Under the pieces are notes generated by a model. That model searched no databases. It was given only the letters and a program-made list of their open reading frames with translations, and was not told the DNA's origin. Of a stretch of DNA of 64,000 nucleotides, positions 25,568 through 35,350 are shown in pieces. The translations under genes were made by a program, and so were the position numbers. Source of the DNA: a bacterium (GTDB lineage: Bacteria > Chloroflexota > Dormibacteria > Dormibacterales > Dormibacteraceae); the NCBI GenBank assembly GCA_004299235.1, contig SCQL01000009.1:62001-126000 (forward strand). The letters are read 5' to 3'. Within the stretch, counting starts at the first letter, position 1, and every line of letters begins with the position of its first letter.

Positions 25568-27106
25568 CTATTTCGCATACTCGATGGCCCGGGTTTCGCG
25601 CACCACGGTGACGCGGATCTGGCCCGGGAAACTGAGCTCGGTCTCGATTCGTTTCGCGATGTCCCGCGCCATGAGCTGGGCGGCGGTGTCGTCGATCTGC
25701 TCCGGCTTGACCAGGATCCGGACCTCGCGCCCGGCCTGGATGGCGTAGGACTGCTGCACTCCCTGGAACGAGTTGGCTATCTCCTCCAGCTTCTCGAGCC
25801 GTTTGACGTAGGCCTCGAGCGACTCCCTGCGCGCCCCCGGGCGAGCAGCGGAGATGGCGTCGGCCGCGATCAACAGCAGCGCCTCGAGCGTGTGGGGTTC
25901 TTCGTCGTAGTGATGCGCCCGCACCGCGTGCACGACCGGGGCTGGAACCCCATGTCGCTGCAGCAGGTCCGCCCCGATCACGGCATGCGAGCCCTCGACC
26001 TCGTGGTCGATGGCCTTGCCGATGTCGTGGAGCAGGCCTGACAGCTTGGCGATGCGGACGTCGGCGCCGATCTCGGCCGCCATCATGGCGGCGAGATAGG
26101 CGACCTCTTTCGAGTGGTTGAGCACCTGCTGGCCGTAGCTGGTGCGGAACCTCAGGATGCCGAGGTGGCGGACGACCTCCGGGTGCAGACCCTGTAGGCC
26201 GACCTCCAGGACCGCCGCCTCCCCTTCGTCTTTGACCCTTTGCAGGACCTCCTGTCGGGATTTGGCGACGATCTCTTCGATGCGGGCCGGATGGATCCGG
26301 CCGTCGACGATGAGCTTGTTCAGCGCGACCCGCGCCACCTCGCGGCGGACGGGGTCGAAACCGCTGATGATCACGGCTTCCGGGGTGTCGTCGACGATGA
26401 GGTCGATCCCGGTCGCCTGCTGCAGGGCGCGGATGTTGCGCCCCTCCTTGCCGATGATCCGCCCCTTGAGCTCGTCCGTCGGCAGCGGCAGTACCGAGAC
26501 CGAAACCTCCGCGGTCTGGTCGGCGGCGATGCGCTGGATCGACTCGGTGACGATCTCCCGGGCGCGGCGCTCGCTCTCGTCGCGAGCCCCGAGCTCCGCT
26601 TCCCGGACCTTGCGGGCGACTTCGTTGCGCAGCTCCTGCTCGACCTGCGCCATCAGGATTCCCTGAGCTTCCTGGCGGGTCATGTTGGCGACCCGCTGCA
26701 GCTCTTTCTCCTGCTGGCGATAGCTGTCTTCGAGCTGAGCTTTGATCTCGTCCAGCGACTTCTCCCGGTTACCGAGCTCACGCTCGCGCCGGTTGAGATC
26801 CTCGCCCTTGCGTTCGAAGTTCTCCTCCTTCTGGAGAAGGCGCTTTTCGACCTGTTGCGACTGTGCCCGATACTCGCGGGCCTCCTGTTCGGCGGCGGTG
26901 CGGATCTTGACCGCTTCCTCCTTGGCTTCGAGCAGCTTCTCCTTGGCCTGGGTTTCGGCCTCCGAGAGGGTCTGCTGGGCTTTGAGCTCCAGAGCGCTGG
27001 CCCCATCGCCCTGCCGGCGCTGAAGCAGCAGGTATGCGGCTCCAAAACCGGCGAGGAGCGCCACCACCACCAGTAGCGATACGAAGACGTAGACGTAGAC
27101 AGGCAT
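25568..27106 (-). CDS. rny: Ribonuclease Y (512 aa)
   Basis: Membrane-anchored endoribonuclease that initiates mRNA decay. It has an N-terminal transmembrane helix (residues 4-28), a long charged coiled coil (about 35-200), a KH domain ([30 protein letters not shown]), and an HD domain with [10 protein letters not shown]-like [21 protein letters not shown]. Full length. ATG 27106 with GAGGTG upstream. It is followed by a strong terminator. RNase J and PNPase genes in the same window complete the Gram-positive-type decay machinery. Confidence 0.97.
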   Translation of the reverse strand: MPVYVYVFVSLLVVVALLAGFGAAYLLLQRRQGDGASALELKAQQTLSEAETQAKEKLLEAKEEAVKIRTAAEQEAREYRAQSQQVEKRLLQKEENFERKGEDLNRRERELGNREKSLDEIKAQLEDSYRQQEKELQRVANMTRQEAQGILMAQVEQELRNEVARKVREAELGARDESERRAREIVTESIQRIAADQTAEVSVSVLPLPTDELKGRIIGKEGRNIRALQQATGIDLIVDDTPEAVIISGFDPVRREVARVALNKLIVDGRIHPARIEEIVAKSRQEVLQRVKDEGEAAVLEVGLQGLHPEVVRHLGILRFRTSYGQQVLNHSKEVAYLAAMMAAEIGADVRIAKLSGLLHDIGKAIDHEVEGSHAVIGADLLQRHGVPAPVVHAVRAHHYDEEPHTLEALLLIAADAISAARPGARRESLEAYVKRLEKLEEIANSFQGVQQSYAIQAGREVRILVKPEQIDDTAAQLMARDIAKRIETELSFPGQIRVTVVRETRAIEYAK

Positions 27107-27228
27107 GTGACATGCACCTCGTATATTCGATTGTCAAAGTGCGGAACCACCGCAGGACTCACGGGTCCCGCGTCGGGTTGGCTCTATGACTGCGGGCGCC
27201 TCATGAACGCCTCGCGTGAGGTCAAATT

Positions 27229-27741
27229 CTAGTCTTCGGCGTCCTGGGGCGTTCCCGCCAGGGCAGCCCGGCACGCGGCTCGGACGATCGCCGGGGAAAA
27301 GCCCCGCCGCACCAGCCGCGAGCCCACCTGATCGAGCATCTCCCGGTAGCCGGCCACCGCCTTTCTCGCGCCCAGGCGTTCGGCGAGGCGGGTCGCCGAG
27401 GCCAGCTGCGCGTCGGCGTCGAACTCGGCCAGAGCGGCGTCGGCCAGCGTCCGCTCGACGCCCCTGGCGGCCAGCTCGGCCGACAGGGCCATGGGCCCTC
27501 TGCTGGCCCCACGGCGACGGACGAGGCCTTGGGCGAACGAGCGGTCGTCCATGTACCCGAGCTCGGCCAGGCGGCCGACGGCAGCTTCGATCTCGGCCGC
27601 GGTGAAGCCCCGCCGCCCCAGCTTCCGCTTCAGCTCGGCGCGCGAATGCGCGCGCCGGCCGAGGAGCCGCAAACCGGCGTCCAGGGCGGTCCCGGACGGA
27701 CTCGCGCCGCGGCGCGGAGCTTTAGAGCTCCTCCGCTGCAC
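27229..27741 (-). CDS. recX: Regulatory protein RecX (170 aa)
   Basis: Binds RecA filaments and modulates strand exchange. Three-helix RecX repeats are visible: [42 protein letters not shown] and the last repeat ending [20 protein letters not shown] 27741 lies inside the end of recA (20-base overlap), which indicates co-transcription from the LexA-controlled recA promoter. Confidence 0.9.
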   Translation of the reverse strand: MQRRSSKAPRRGASPSGTALDAGLRLLGRRAHSRAELKRKLGRRGFTAAEIEAAVGRLAELGYMDDRSFAQGLVRRRGASRGPMALSAELAARGVERTLADAALAEFDADAQLASATRLAERLGARKAVAGYREMLDQVGSRLVRRGFSPAIVRAACRAALAGTPQDAED

Positions 27742-28774
27742 CCGCCGGAGCCCTCACCGGCCCCATCGTTTTCAGTGGCTTGGCGCCCCCGGCTGCGGCC
27801 TTGTCTCTGACCTTGGCCTCGATCTCGGCGGCGAGGGTCGGGTTCTCTCGGAGGTAGTTCCGGACGTTTTCCCGACCCTGACCGAGACGCTGGTCGCCGT
27901 ACGACATCCACGTCCCGCTCTTCTCGAGAATCCCGTACTCGATGGCCGCGTCGATCAGCGAGCCCTCGCGCGAGATGCCTTCGTTGAAGAGGATGTCGAA
28001 CTCCGCCGACCTGAACGGCGGGGCGACCTTGTTCTTGACCACCTTGACCTTCACCCTCGCGCCCACCGAATCGAGCCCCGACTTGATGACCTCAACCTTC
28101 CGGATGTCGAGCCGCACGGAGGAGTAGAACTTGAGCGCGCGGCCGCCGGGCTGGGTTTCGGGGTTGCCGAACATGATCCCGACCTTCTCTCGCAACTGGT
28201 TGAGGAAGACCACCGAGCAGTTGGATTTGGAGATGGCGGCGGTCAGCTTGCGCAGCGCCTGCGACATGAGCCGGGCCTGCAGGCCGACGTGCGCGTCACC
28301 CATCTCGCCTTCGATCTCCGCCTTGGGGACGAGCGCGGCCACCGAGTCGATCACGATCACATCGACCGCGCCCGACCGGACCAGCACCTCGACGATCTCC
28401 AGCGCCTGCTCACCCGTGTCGGGCTGGCTGATCAGGAGGTCGTCGATCTTGACGCCGATGCGCGATGCGTAGATGGGGTCGAGCGCATGCTCAGCGTCGA
28501 CGAACGCCGCTGTCCCGCCCTGCTTCTGCGCCTCCGCGATGACGTGAAGAGCCAGCGTCGTCTTGCCGGCCGACTCTGGGCCATAGAGCTCGGTGACCCG
28601 TCCGCGAGGGATCCCCCCCACTCCCAGCGCCAGGTCGAGGAGCAGCGCGCCGGTGGGAATCACGGTTATCTCACCACGCAGCGCCGCCTGCTCGCCCAGC
28701 TTCATGATCGAACCCTTGCCGTAGCTCTTGACGATCTGGGAAATCGCTGAGTCGAGAGCCTTTTCCTTTTCCAA
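27722..28774 (-). CDS. recA: Recombinase RecA (350 aa)
   Basis: Strand-exchange ATPase and LexA co-protease. Walker [10 protein letters not shown], Walker [13 protein letters not shown], loop L1 [18 protein letters not shown], loop L2 with [20 protein letters not shown], and a short C-terminal tail. TTG 28774 with AGGAGG 9 bases upstream is the start ([11 protein letters not shown]). It is transcribed from a promoter whose spacer is a perfect LexA box. recX overlaps its end; the PgsA-CinA fusion precedes it. Confidence 0.98.
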   Translation of the reverse strand: MEKEKALDSAISQIVKSYGKGSIMKLGEQAALRGEITVIPTGALLLDLALGVGGIPRGRVTELYGPESAGKTTLALHVIAEAQKQGGTAAFVDAEHALDPIYASRIGVKIDDLLISQPDTGEQALEIVEVLVRSGAVDVIVIDSVAALVPKAEIEGEMGDAHVGLQARLMSQALRKLTAAISKSNCSVVFLNQLREKVGIMFGNPETQPGGRALKFYSSVRLDIRKVEVIKSGLDSVGARVKVKVVKNKVAPPFRSAEFDILFNEGISREGSLIDAAIEYGILEKSGTWMSYGDQRLGQGRENVRNYLRENPTLAAEIEAKVRDKAAAGGAKPLKTMGPVRAPAGAAEEL

Positions 28775-28857
28775 TCTTCGATGCCTCCTAGGTCGTTGCG
28801 GCGAGTGTTCTACGTCGCGGGGCTGCGGTCAATGTGCTTAACAGGAGCCGTCGCGCA

Positions 28858-28886
28858 AGTCTAGCGAACAGGTGTTCGTGAGTCAA
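28858..28886 (-). promoter_or_regulatory. recA promoter with perfect LexA box
   Basis: On the minus strand TTGACT (28886-28881) and TAGACT (28863-28858) are 17 bases apart. The spacer holds the LexA box, plus-strand reading CGAAC-AGGT-GTTCG (28865-28878). The -35 box overlaps the stop codon of the upstream fusion gene. The leader is about 75 bases. Confidence 0.9.
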
Positions 28887-29977
28887 GCGTTCTCCGCCCG
28901 GGCATCGTCGCCCGCACGGACCTCTTCGATCAGAAGGCGCAACGCCTGGAGGGCGGCCTGGCGCCGGTTCGAGCGGCGATCGCCGCTGAACCTGTACTCA
29001 TGCGTGGACGTGGCGCGCGCCGAAGCGACGGCGATGTAGGTCCAACCGACCGGCTTGTCGGAGCCGTCCGCGTCGGGGCCCGCGATCCCGGTGACGCCGA
29101 CGGCCAGGCTCGTGCCGAAACGGGAGCGTGCGCCTTCCGCCATCGCCTGCGCCACCTCGCGGCTGACCGCACCCACGCGCTTCAACAGCGCGGGCGACAC
29201 GCCGAGCTGGTCGCGCTTGGCCCCGTCCGCATAGGCGATGACGCCGCCCGCGAAGTACACCGAGCTGCCCGGCCGCTCGGTGATCAGAGTCCCGACCAGG
29301 CCTCCGGTGCAAGACTCGGCTACCGAGACGGTGAGCCCGCTGTGGCGCAGCAGGTCACCGAGCTCCTGCGCCGCCGGCTCCATGGCTTCGCTGGGAGCCG
29401 GCGCTCCGCCGCTCGGGCCGGAACGCGACGGCTGCCGCGAGCTGTCGAACGGGCCGATGAGATACCGGAAGCGCCACAGGTAGTCGAGACCGCTCCAGAT
29501 CGTGAAGACGATGGCGACCGCGATCGCCAGGTCCGCTACCGGGACCAGGATCGGGTACGGCCGCTGGAGGATGAGAAGCGTGACCGCGCTCATCTGCATG
29601 ACCGTCTTCGTCTTGCCGAGAGGAGCCGCGGCGATGACCTGCCCCTGGCCGGCGCCGACCGAGCGCAGGATCGTGATGATCAGCTCGCGCGAGAAGATCA
29701 CGACCACCACCCACGCCGCGACCAGGCCCTCCTGCACCAGCACGATCAGGACCGACAGGACGAAGAGCTTGTCGGCCAGGGGATCGAGAAACTTGCCGAA
29801 ATTGCTGACCAGGCCGCGGCGGCGCGCGATCTGCCCGTCGAGGGTGTCGGTGAACGAGAAGACGATGAAGAGGACGGCGGCCAGCTGGTCGTGGCCGGGG
29901 AAACGCACGACGAGCAGCGCCATGAGCAGCGGGATCGCCGCCAGGCGGCTGAGGGTCAGGCCGATGGGGAGGTTCAA
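28883..29977 (-). CDS. pgsA-cinA: Fused phosphatidylglycerophosphate synthase - CinA/PncC amidohydrolase domain (364 aa)
   Basis: Residues 1-175 are PgsA: several membrane helices and the CDP-alcohol phosphotransferase signature DTLDGQIARRRG...GKFLDPLADK (44-70), giving the committed step to phosphatidylglycerol. A Ser/Gly/Pro linker (178-198) leads without a stop into a CinA C-terminal domain: VAESCTGGLVGTLITERPGSS, GVIAYADGAKRDQLGV and GVTGIAGPDADGSDKPVGW, the nicotinamide-nucleotide amidase (PncC) fold. The two are separate neighbours in Bacillus. An internal ATG at residue 199 lacks a Shine-Dalgarno. The fusion would tether the amidase to the inner membrane face. TTG 29977 with AGGAAG upstream. 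Confidence 0.88.
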   Translation of the reverse strand: MNLPIGLTLSRLAAIPLLMALLVVRFPGHDQLAAVLFIVFSFTDTLDGQIARRRGLVSNFGKFLDPLADKLFVLSVLIVLVQEGLVAAWVVVVIFSRELIITILRSVGAGQGQVIAAAPLGKTKTVMQMSAVTLLILQRPYPILVPVADLAIAVAIVFTIWSGLDYLWRFRYLIGPFDSSRQPSRSGPSGGAPAPSEAMEPAAQELGDLLRHSGLTVSVAESCTGGLVGTLITERPGSSVYFAGGVIAYADGAKRDQLGVSPALLKRVGAVSREVAQAMAEGARSRFGTSLAVGVTGIAGPDADGSDKPVGWTYIAVASARATSTHEYRFSGDRRSNRRQAALQALRLLIEEVRAGDDARAENA

Positions 29978-29987
29978 ACCGTGCTTC

Positions 29988-30689
29988 CTACGATGAAGTT
30001 TGCGACGAGAACTCCCGCGTTGCCACCCCGGTCCCCAGGGCGCCGGCCGCGCGCCCGTCGATGGTGATGAACGTGGCGGCCGCCTTGCCGCTCGTTATCC
30101 GCACGTCCACGCCGGTGAAGTACACCACCGAGCCCGCCGGCAGGACCTTGCCGGCATCGGAGTACTGAGCCTTGCCGTCCACCGTCACGTTGATCCAGAC
30201 GGCGTCCGTGACCTGAACGCCGACGACTATCGGTCGCGCCTGAGGCGACGGCGCAGGCACCGGCGTCCCCGCCGGGCCGGCGGCCGTGATCGGCGAGGCG
30301 GGGGTGTTCTGCGCTCGCTGGTCGGGTTGAATCTGACGCGCCGCGTACACGCTGAAGGCGAGGGCGAGCATGACCACGCCCACCACCGCCGCGGCCGCTG
30401 CCGTGGCCGTGATGCGAGGCGGCCTGTCCGCCGTTCCCAGGCGCAGGTTTCGCCGCGGATCCGGCGCCGGTACATCCAGCATCCCCACCAGCGGTTCAGG
30501 ATCCAGGCCGAGGTATCGCGCATAGGTGCGCAGGTAGCCCTTCGCATAGACGGGCGCGGCGAGCCGCTCCGGCTCGTCCGCCTCCAGCGCGCTCAGATGG
30601 TCCGCCCGGATCCGCGTCGCCGCAGCCGCCTGCTGAATGGTGAGGCCGCGCTCGCCGCGCTTCGCAGCGAGGACCGCACCAACGCTCAT
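29988..30689 (-). CDS. rodZ: RodZ-like protein: HTH, one transmembrane helix, DUF4115 (233 aa)
   Basis: A cytoplasmic helix-turn-helix of the RodZ type (KRGERGLTIQQAAAATRIRADHL, ALEADEPERL, VYAKGYLRTYARYLGLDP) precedes a transmembrane helix near residues 95-117. A Pro/Ala linker and a small beta-rich outer domain follow (VGVQVTDAVWINVTVDG). RodZ proteins link MreB to cell-shape synthesis. In Bacillus the homologue YmfM sits at this same place before pgsA. ATG 30689 overlaps the ftsK stop (ATGA). A cell-shape role is inferred; no mreB is in the window. Confidence 0.88.
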   Translation of the reverse strand: MSVGAVLAAKRGERGLTIQQAAAATRIRADHLSALEADEPERLAAPVYAKGYLRTYARYLGLDPEPLVGMLDVPAPDPRRNLRLGTADRPPRITATAAAAAVVGVVMLALAFSVYAARQIQPDQRAQNTPASPITAAGPAGTPVPAPSPQARPIVVGVQVTDAVWINVTVDGKAQYSDAGKVLPAGSVVYFTGVDVRITSGKAAATFITIDGRAAGALGTGVATREFSSQTSS

Positions 30690-32977
30690 TCGATGCCCAG
30701 ACGCTCCAGGAGCTCGTCGACGTCTGGCAGGGTCATCAGCACCTCACGCGATTTCGAGCCCTGATAGCCGCCGACCACCCGGTGCTCGGCGAGCTGGTCG
30801 ACGATGCGGCCCGCCCGCGAATAGCCCACGTTGAACTTGCGCTGCACCAGCGACACGGAGGCCGCGCCCTCGGCCGCAACCGCTCGCGCCGCACGCGCGA
30901 ACAGCGGGTCCAGCTTGCGTTCCGGCGCCTGGGTTCCCTCCCACTCCGAGCCCGCTCCCTCCTCGAGGATCTCCTCCATGTAGCGAGGGCCGCCCTGGGA
31001 GCGCCAGAAGTTCACCAACCCCTCGACCTCGGGGTCGCTGACGAAGGCGCCCTGGATGCGGGTGGGCTTGCCGGCGTCCACCGGCTGGTAGAGCATGTCG
31101 CCGCGACCCAGCAGCTTCTCCGCTCCGCCGGAATCGAGGATCACCCGGCTGTCGATCTGCGAGCCCACCGCAAAGGCGATGCGCGACGGGATGTTGGCCT
31201 TGATGAGGCCGGTGATGATGTCGGTGGACGGTCGCTGCGTGGCGATGACCAGGTGAATGCCGACGGCGCGTGCAAGCTGCGCGATGCGACAGATGAGCTC
31301 TTCGATCTCGCCCGCCGCGACCATCATCAGGTCGGCAAGCTCGTCGATCACGATCACGATGTACGGCACGTGGCGGGCGTGCCGCTGGGCCGCCTTCTCG
31401 TTGTAGGCGGCGATGTTGCGAACGCTTTCGGCCGAGAACATCTTGTAGCGCCTGTCCATCTCGGCCACCGCCCACCGCAGCGCGGCCGCCGCCTGGTGCG
31501 ACTCGACCAGCACCGGCAGCGCCAGGTGCGGCAGCCCGTTGTAGCCGGTCAGCTCCACGCGCTTGGGGTCGATGAGGAGCAGGCGCAGGTGCTCGGGAGT
31601 GACCTGGAACAAAAGGCTCGTGATGAGCGCGTTGATGCAGACGCTCTTGCCCTGGCCGGTGGCGCCCGCGATGAGCAGGTGCGGCATCCGGGTCAGGTCG
31701 GCGACGATCGACTGCCCGGAGACGTCGTTGCCAAGTCCGATGGCGAGCGCGTGCGTGCCCTCGCGGAACGCCGCCGTCTCGAGCACCTCGCGGATGGTCA
31801 CCAGGCTTGCGGCTTTGTTGGGCACCTCGATGCCGACGGCCGCCTTGCCCGGAATCGGCGCCTCGATACGCAGCGGTGCGGCGGCCAGCGCCAGCGAGAG
31901 GTCGTTCTGCAGCGCGGTGATCCTCTTCACCTGCACGCCGGCGCCGGGTTGAAGCTCGAACTGGGTGACGGCCGGCCCGGGGTTGACGCCGACGACCTTG
32001 CACGAGACGCCGAACGTTTCCAGCGTGCTCTCGATGATCCGGACGTTCCGCTTGATCTCGTCCGCCATGCGCTCGCGCTTGGCGGTGACGGTGTCGAGCA
32101 GGGCGATGGACGGAAGCTTCCATTCGATCTCGGGAAGATCGTCTTCGGGCTCGGCGGCCACGCGCATGACCGAGGCCAGCGGGTCGTCGCCGCTCGCCGG
32201 TGCGTGCCTGGCGACGGCAGGCGCGGCGACGGCGGCCGGACGGCCCGCCGGCGTCTCCAGCTCCCACGGCTCGGACGCCTCGGTGGCCGGCGGTGGAGCT
32301 GCGAACGCGGCGGCCAACCGCGCCGGCACGGCGCTCGCCGCCCCCGCGGATCGCGGCGTGGGCTTGGCTTCAGCCGCCGGCGGCGAGACCAGGTTCTGCA
32401 GTCGCACCCGCTCGGCGTAGGCGGCCTGGCCGGCTCCCACCATCGTCGCGACCAGCGCGCCGGGGCTGAAGTGGACGGTGACGATCAGGCCGATCACCAC
32501 CACGGCCACGAGCAGGGCCCATGCGCCCCACCGCCCGACCACCTGGATCACGGCCCTGTCGATCGCGCCGCCGGTCGATCCGCCCGCGTGGGCGGCGAGG
32601 CCGAACAGCCCGACCAGCGCCAGCACGGCGCCCGCTCCGGAGACGACGTCGACGGCTCGAGGTCGGGGCGCCTTGGGCCACAGCAGATACGCACCGAGCG
32701 CGAGCGCCGCGCCGACGGGCACGAACCATGCGCTGCCGAAGCTCGCCAGCAGGGCGGTGCGAATGCCGGTCAGGATCGAGCCAGCGTTGCTCGCGAGGGC
32801 GAGCAGGCCCAGCAGCGCGATCAGGATGAAGAGGACGCCTGAGATCTCGCGTGCCTGACGCGGCGTGAGGTGTGGACGGACAGCGCGTTTGCTTCGAGCG
32901 GAGCGGGAACGCGATGACGAGGCGCGCCGGGCGCCGTTCGTCGAAGGACGTGAGCCTCGGGATGTGGTGCGACGCAT
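30686..32977 (-). CDS. ftsK: DNA translocase FtsK/SpoIIIE (763 aa)
   Basis: Septal DNA pump. A basic N-terminus and four transmembrane helices (about residues 45-185) are followed by an Ala/Pro linker and the motor: Walker A GATGQGKSVCINAL, LLLIDPKRVELTGYNGLPHL, Walker B YIVIVIDELADLMM, and IATQRPSTDIITGLIKANIPSRIAF. The C-terminal gamma winged helix (SLVQRKFNVGYSRAGRIVDQL) reads KOPS-like sites. ATG 32977. The same spoIIIE-ymfM-pgsA-cinA-recA order exists in Bacillus. Confidence 0.97.
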   Translation of the reverse strand: MRRTTSRGSRPSTNGARRASSSRSRSARSKRAVRPHLTPRQAREISGVLFILIALLGLLALASNAGSILTGIRTALLASFGSAWFVPVGAALALGAYLLWPKAPRPRAVDVVSGAGAVLALVGLFGLAAHAGGSTGGAIDRAVIQVVGRWGAWALLVAVVVIGLIVTVHFSPGALVATMVGAGQAAYAERVRLQNLVSPPAAEAKPTPRSAGAASAVPARLAAAFAAPPPATEASEPWELETPAGRPAAVAAPAVARHAPASGDDPLASVMRVAAEPEDDLPEIEWKLPSIALLDTVTAKRERMADEIKRNVRIIESTLETFGVSCKVVGVNPGPAVTQFELQPGAGVQVKRITALQNDLSLALAAAPLRIEAPIPGKAAVGIEVPNKAASLVTIREVLETAAFREGTHALAIGLGNDVSGQSIVADLTRMPHLLIAGATGQGKSVCINALITSLLFQVTPEHLRLLLIDPKRVELTGYNGLPHLALPVLVESHQAAAALRWAVAEMDRRYKMFSAESVRNIAAYNEKAAQRHARHVPYIVIVIDELADLMMVAAGEIEELICRIAQLARAVGIHLVIATQRPSTDIITGLIKANIPSRIAFAVGSQIDSRVILDSGGAEKLLGRGDMLYQPVDAGKPTRIQGAFVSDPEVEGLVNFWRSQGGPRYMEEILEEGAGSEWEGTQAPERKLDPLFARAARAVAAEGAASVSLVQRKFNVGYSRAGRIVDQLAEHRVVGGYQGSKSREVLMTLPDVDELLERLGIE

Positions 32978-33064
32978 GCTGCGGGCCCTTGAGCCGTAGC
33001 GATTCTACACCGCGGTCGACCGCGCTCTTGATCCTCCGAGGCTGGCGCGAGCGATACTCTTGCG

Positions 33065-33361
33065 GTGGCAGTCGATCCGTTTGCCGAAGCCGAGATCCGG
33101 TATCGCTCCCTGGTTGAGGAACGGCGGACCGGTGGATTGCAACCCCGCGCGTTCAGGGTGGCCGTTCGTGACCTCGCCGTCCTCGACGGCGAGGGACGGC
33201 GTTGGATGCTCGGTCCCGAAGATGGCGTCTGGTACCGGCGTGAGAGCGAGCGCTGGCTGCAGGCGGATCCACCCCGGCGCCTGGTGTGCGCGTCATGCGG
33301 GCATCACAACCTCGGGCGGCACAGCTTTTGCGTCGAGTGCGGCCTGCGCTTGAATCGCTAG
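33065..33361 (+). CDS. Small zinc-ribbon protein of unknown function (98 aa)
   Basis: The N-terminal 65 residues form an unrecognised domain (EAEIRYRSLVEERRTGG, GEGRRWMLGPEDGVWYRR) that resembles short tryptophan-rich modules found next to zinc ribbons. The C-terminus is a zinc ribbon with CxxC pairs in CASCG and CVECG. GTG 33065. No Shine-Dalgarno precedes it; a GATACT box 7 bases before the GTG suggests a leaderless transcript. It is the only plus-strand gene between 18.9 kb and the right edge. Its neighbour also carries zinc ribbons. Confidence 0.7.
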   Translation: MAVDPFAEAEIRYRSLVEERRTGGLQPRAFRVAVRDLAVLDGEGRRWMLGPEDGVWYRRESERWLQADPPRRLVCASCGHHNLGRHSFCVECGLRLNR

Positions 33362-33392
33362 GCGGCGATCATCGTCCCGCCGGGAAGGATCC

Positions 33393-33695
33393 CTAGCGCG
33401 GGTGGACCTGTGCCTGGGCGATGCCGTAGAACAGCCCGGCCGCGAGCGGCACCAGCGCCGCGAGCAGCCACAGGCGCCACCACAGCGGGCGCCGTTCGCC
33501 GCGCACCAGCTCGTGCCCGCAGAACCCGCAGAAACGATCGAAGGGGCCGGCCACTCCGCGGCAGCTCGCGCACTGGTGAATCTGCAGCGCGCAATGGGCG
33601 CAGCGCGACTCCTCGGCGAAGTTGAGCACCATGGCCGGCTGGTCGCAGCGCGGGCAGAGGCTGGGCGCGACGAGCGCCAGCGGCGGCAGCTTCAT
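33393..33695 (-). CDS. Small membrane protein with double zinc ribbon (100 aa)
   Basis: Four CxxC pairs (CPRC, CAHC, CASC, CGFC) imply two zinc ribbons in the first 65 residues. One transmembrane helix follows near the C-terminus (WWRLWLLAALVPLAAGLFYGIA). Topology suggests ribbons in the cytoplasm, anchored at the membrane. ATG 33695 overlaps the RNase J stop (ATGA), so it is translated with rnj. No function is assigned; an RNA-decay accessory is a guess from position only. Confidence 0.75.
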   Translation of the reverse strand: MKLPPLALVAPSLCPRCDQPAMVLNFAEESRCAHCALQIHQCASCRGVAGPFDRFCGFCGHELVRGERRPLWWRLWLLAALVPLAAGLFYGIAQAQVHPR

Positions 33696-35350
33696 ATCTC
33701 CGTCACGACCGGGATGACCATGGGGCGGCGCCGGGTCCGCTTGTAGACGGTCTTCGACACCGCGTCGTGGATGGCCTCCTGCAGCAGGTTGAGGTCGGCT
33801 CGCGTATCCGCAAGCCGGCGGATGCTGTGCATCGCGGCGGCGCGTGCGTCGGCCATCAGCCGCGAGGAGAGCTCGGGCTCGATGACCCCGCGGGAGATGA
33901 GGTCGGGTCCGGCGCGAACCGCCCCGGTGTCTCGATCCAGCGCCAGCGTCACGACCAGGATGCCGTCCTCGGCGAGGTGCCGGCGATCGCGCAGCACCAC
34001 CTGCTCGACATCGCCGACGCCCAGGCCGTCGACGAACACCAGCCCGGTGCCGACTCTTTCGCCTCGCCTCATCGACCCGGCATCGAGCTCCACGGATTCA
34101 CCGTCCTCGACCACGACGATGCGATCGTCTCCGAGACCCGCCTCGCGGGCGACCTCCGAGTGCTGCAGGAGCTGGCGGTACTCGCCGTGGACCGGGATGA
34201 AGTAACGCGGGCGCACGGCGTCGAGCATCTCGCGCAGCTCGTCGCGGTGCGCGTGCCCGGTGACGTGCACGTTGCCGACCTCGGAGTAGAAGACTCGGGC
34301 TCCATGGCGATAGAGGTTGTTCACCGTCTGATGAACCATGCGCTCGTTGCCCGGGATGGGCCGTGCGGAGATGACCACCCAGTCGCCCTTCAGCACGTTG
34401 ACGAGGGGATGGCGCTGCGCGGCAAACCGGGCCAGCGCAGACATCGGCTCCCCCTGGCTGCCCGCCGTGAGCAGCAGCAGCTTGGACGGCGCAATGCGAT
34501 CGATATCCTCGAGCGGGACCGTCAACCCTTCCGGGACCTCGAGGAAGCCGAGCTCGCGCGCGGTCTTGAAGTTCGTCTGGAGGCTGCGTCCGACCACGGC
34601 CACCCGCCTGCCGAACTGGCTCGCCATGCGCACCAGGTGCTGCATGCGGTGGATGTTGGACGCGAAGTTCGCGACCACGATCCGACCGGGGGCCTCGCCG
34701 AATATGCGCTCGAAGGGCGCGTGCAGGTCGCGTTCCGAGCCTGAGTGTCCCGCGCGCTCGGAGTTGGTCGAGTCGCTGAGCAGCAGGAGCACGCCTTCGT
34801 CGCCGAGCCGCCGGAAGCGCGCGATGTCGGTGGGATGACCGTCGGGCGGCGAGGCATCCAGCTTGAAGTCGCTGGTGTAGACGACGCGGCCGACCGGCGT
34901 CTCGATCGCCAGCGCGACGGCGTCGGGGATCGAGTGGCACACCGCCACCGTCTCGACCTTGAAGGGCCCGAGCTGCACCGAGTCGCCCACCCGGATCTCT
35001 CGCAGGTCGGACTCGCGAAGGATGCGATGCTCCTTGAGCTTGGGCTTGACGAGACCCAGCGTGAGGCGGGTGCCGTAGACCGGGACGTTGAGCTTTTTGA
35101 GCGCGTACGGCAGTCCGCCGATGTGGTCCTCGTGCCCGTGGCTGAGGACGATGCCCAGCACCTCGCGTCCACGCCCGAGCAGGTATGAGATGTCGGGCAG
35201 CACGAGGTCGATGCCGGGCATGTCCTCCTGGGGGAACATCAGGCCGGCGTCGACGACGAGGACCTTGCCCTCCCACTCCAGCGCCCACATGTTGATGCCG
35301 ACCTCACCGAGGCCTCCGAGCGGCACGTACCGGAGTCGCGAGGCGCTCAC
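33692..35350 (-). CDS. rnj: Ribonuclease J (552 aa)
   Basis: Metallo-beta-lactamase/beta-CASP nuclease with 5'-3' exo and endo activity in mRNA and rRNA processing. Visible: GGLGEVGINMWALEW, the metal motif SHGHEDHIGGLPYAL, TSDFKLDASPPDG, SDSTNSERAGHSGSER, the beta-CASP domain ANFASNIHRMQHLVRMA, SGSQGEPM-like TAGSQGEPMSALARFA, and VTGHAHRDELREML with PVHGEYRQL. GTG 35350 overlaps the udg stop (GTGA). In Bacillus the RNase J2 gene lies next to dapA as here. Confidence 0.96.
   Translation of the reverse strand: MSASRLRYVPLGGLGEVGINMWALEWEGKVLVVDAGLMFPQEDMPGIDLVLPDISYLLGRGREVLGIVLSHGHEDHIGGLPYALKKLNVPVYGTRLTLGLVKPKLKEHRILRESDLREIRVGDSVQLGPFKVETVAVCHSIPDAVALAIETPVGRVVYTSDFKLDASPPDGHPTDIARFRRLGDEGVLLLLSDSTNSERAGHSGSERDLHAPFERIFGEAPGRIVVANFASNIHRMQHLVRMASQFGRRVAVVGRSLQTNFKTARELGFLEVPEGLTVPLEDIDRIAPSKLLLLTAGSQGEPMSALARFAAQRHPLVNVLKGDWVVISARPIPGNERMVHQTVNNLYRHGARVFYSEVGNVHVTGHAHRDELREMLDAVRPRYFIPVHGEYRQLLQHSEVAREAGLGDDRIVVVEDGESVELDAGSMRRGERVGTGLVFVDGLGVGDVEQVVLRDRRHLAEDGILVVTLALDRDTGAVRAGPDLISRGVIEPELSSRLMADARAAAMHSIRRLADTRADLNLLQEAIHDAVSKTVYKRTRRRPMVIPVVTEI

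Noticed and set aside
27120-27137. TTGACA upstream of rny (minus strand, 27137-27132) as its promoter
   Set aside because: No -10 box at a normal distance; the nearest TATACG is only 6 bases away and overlaps the Shine-Dalgarno.
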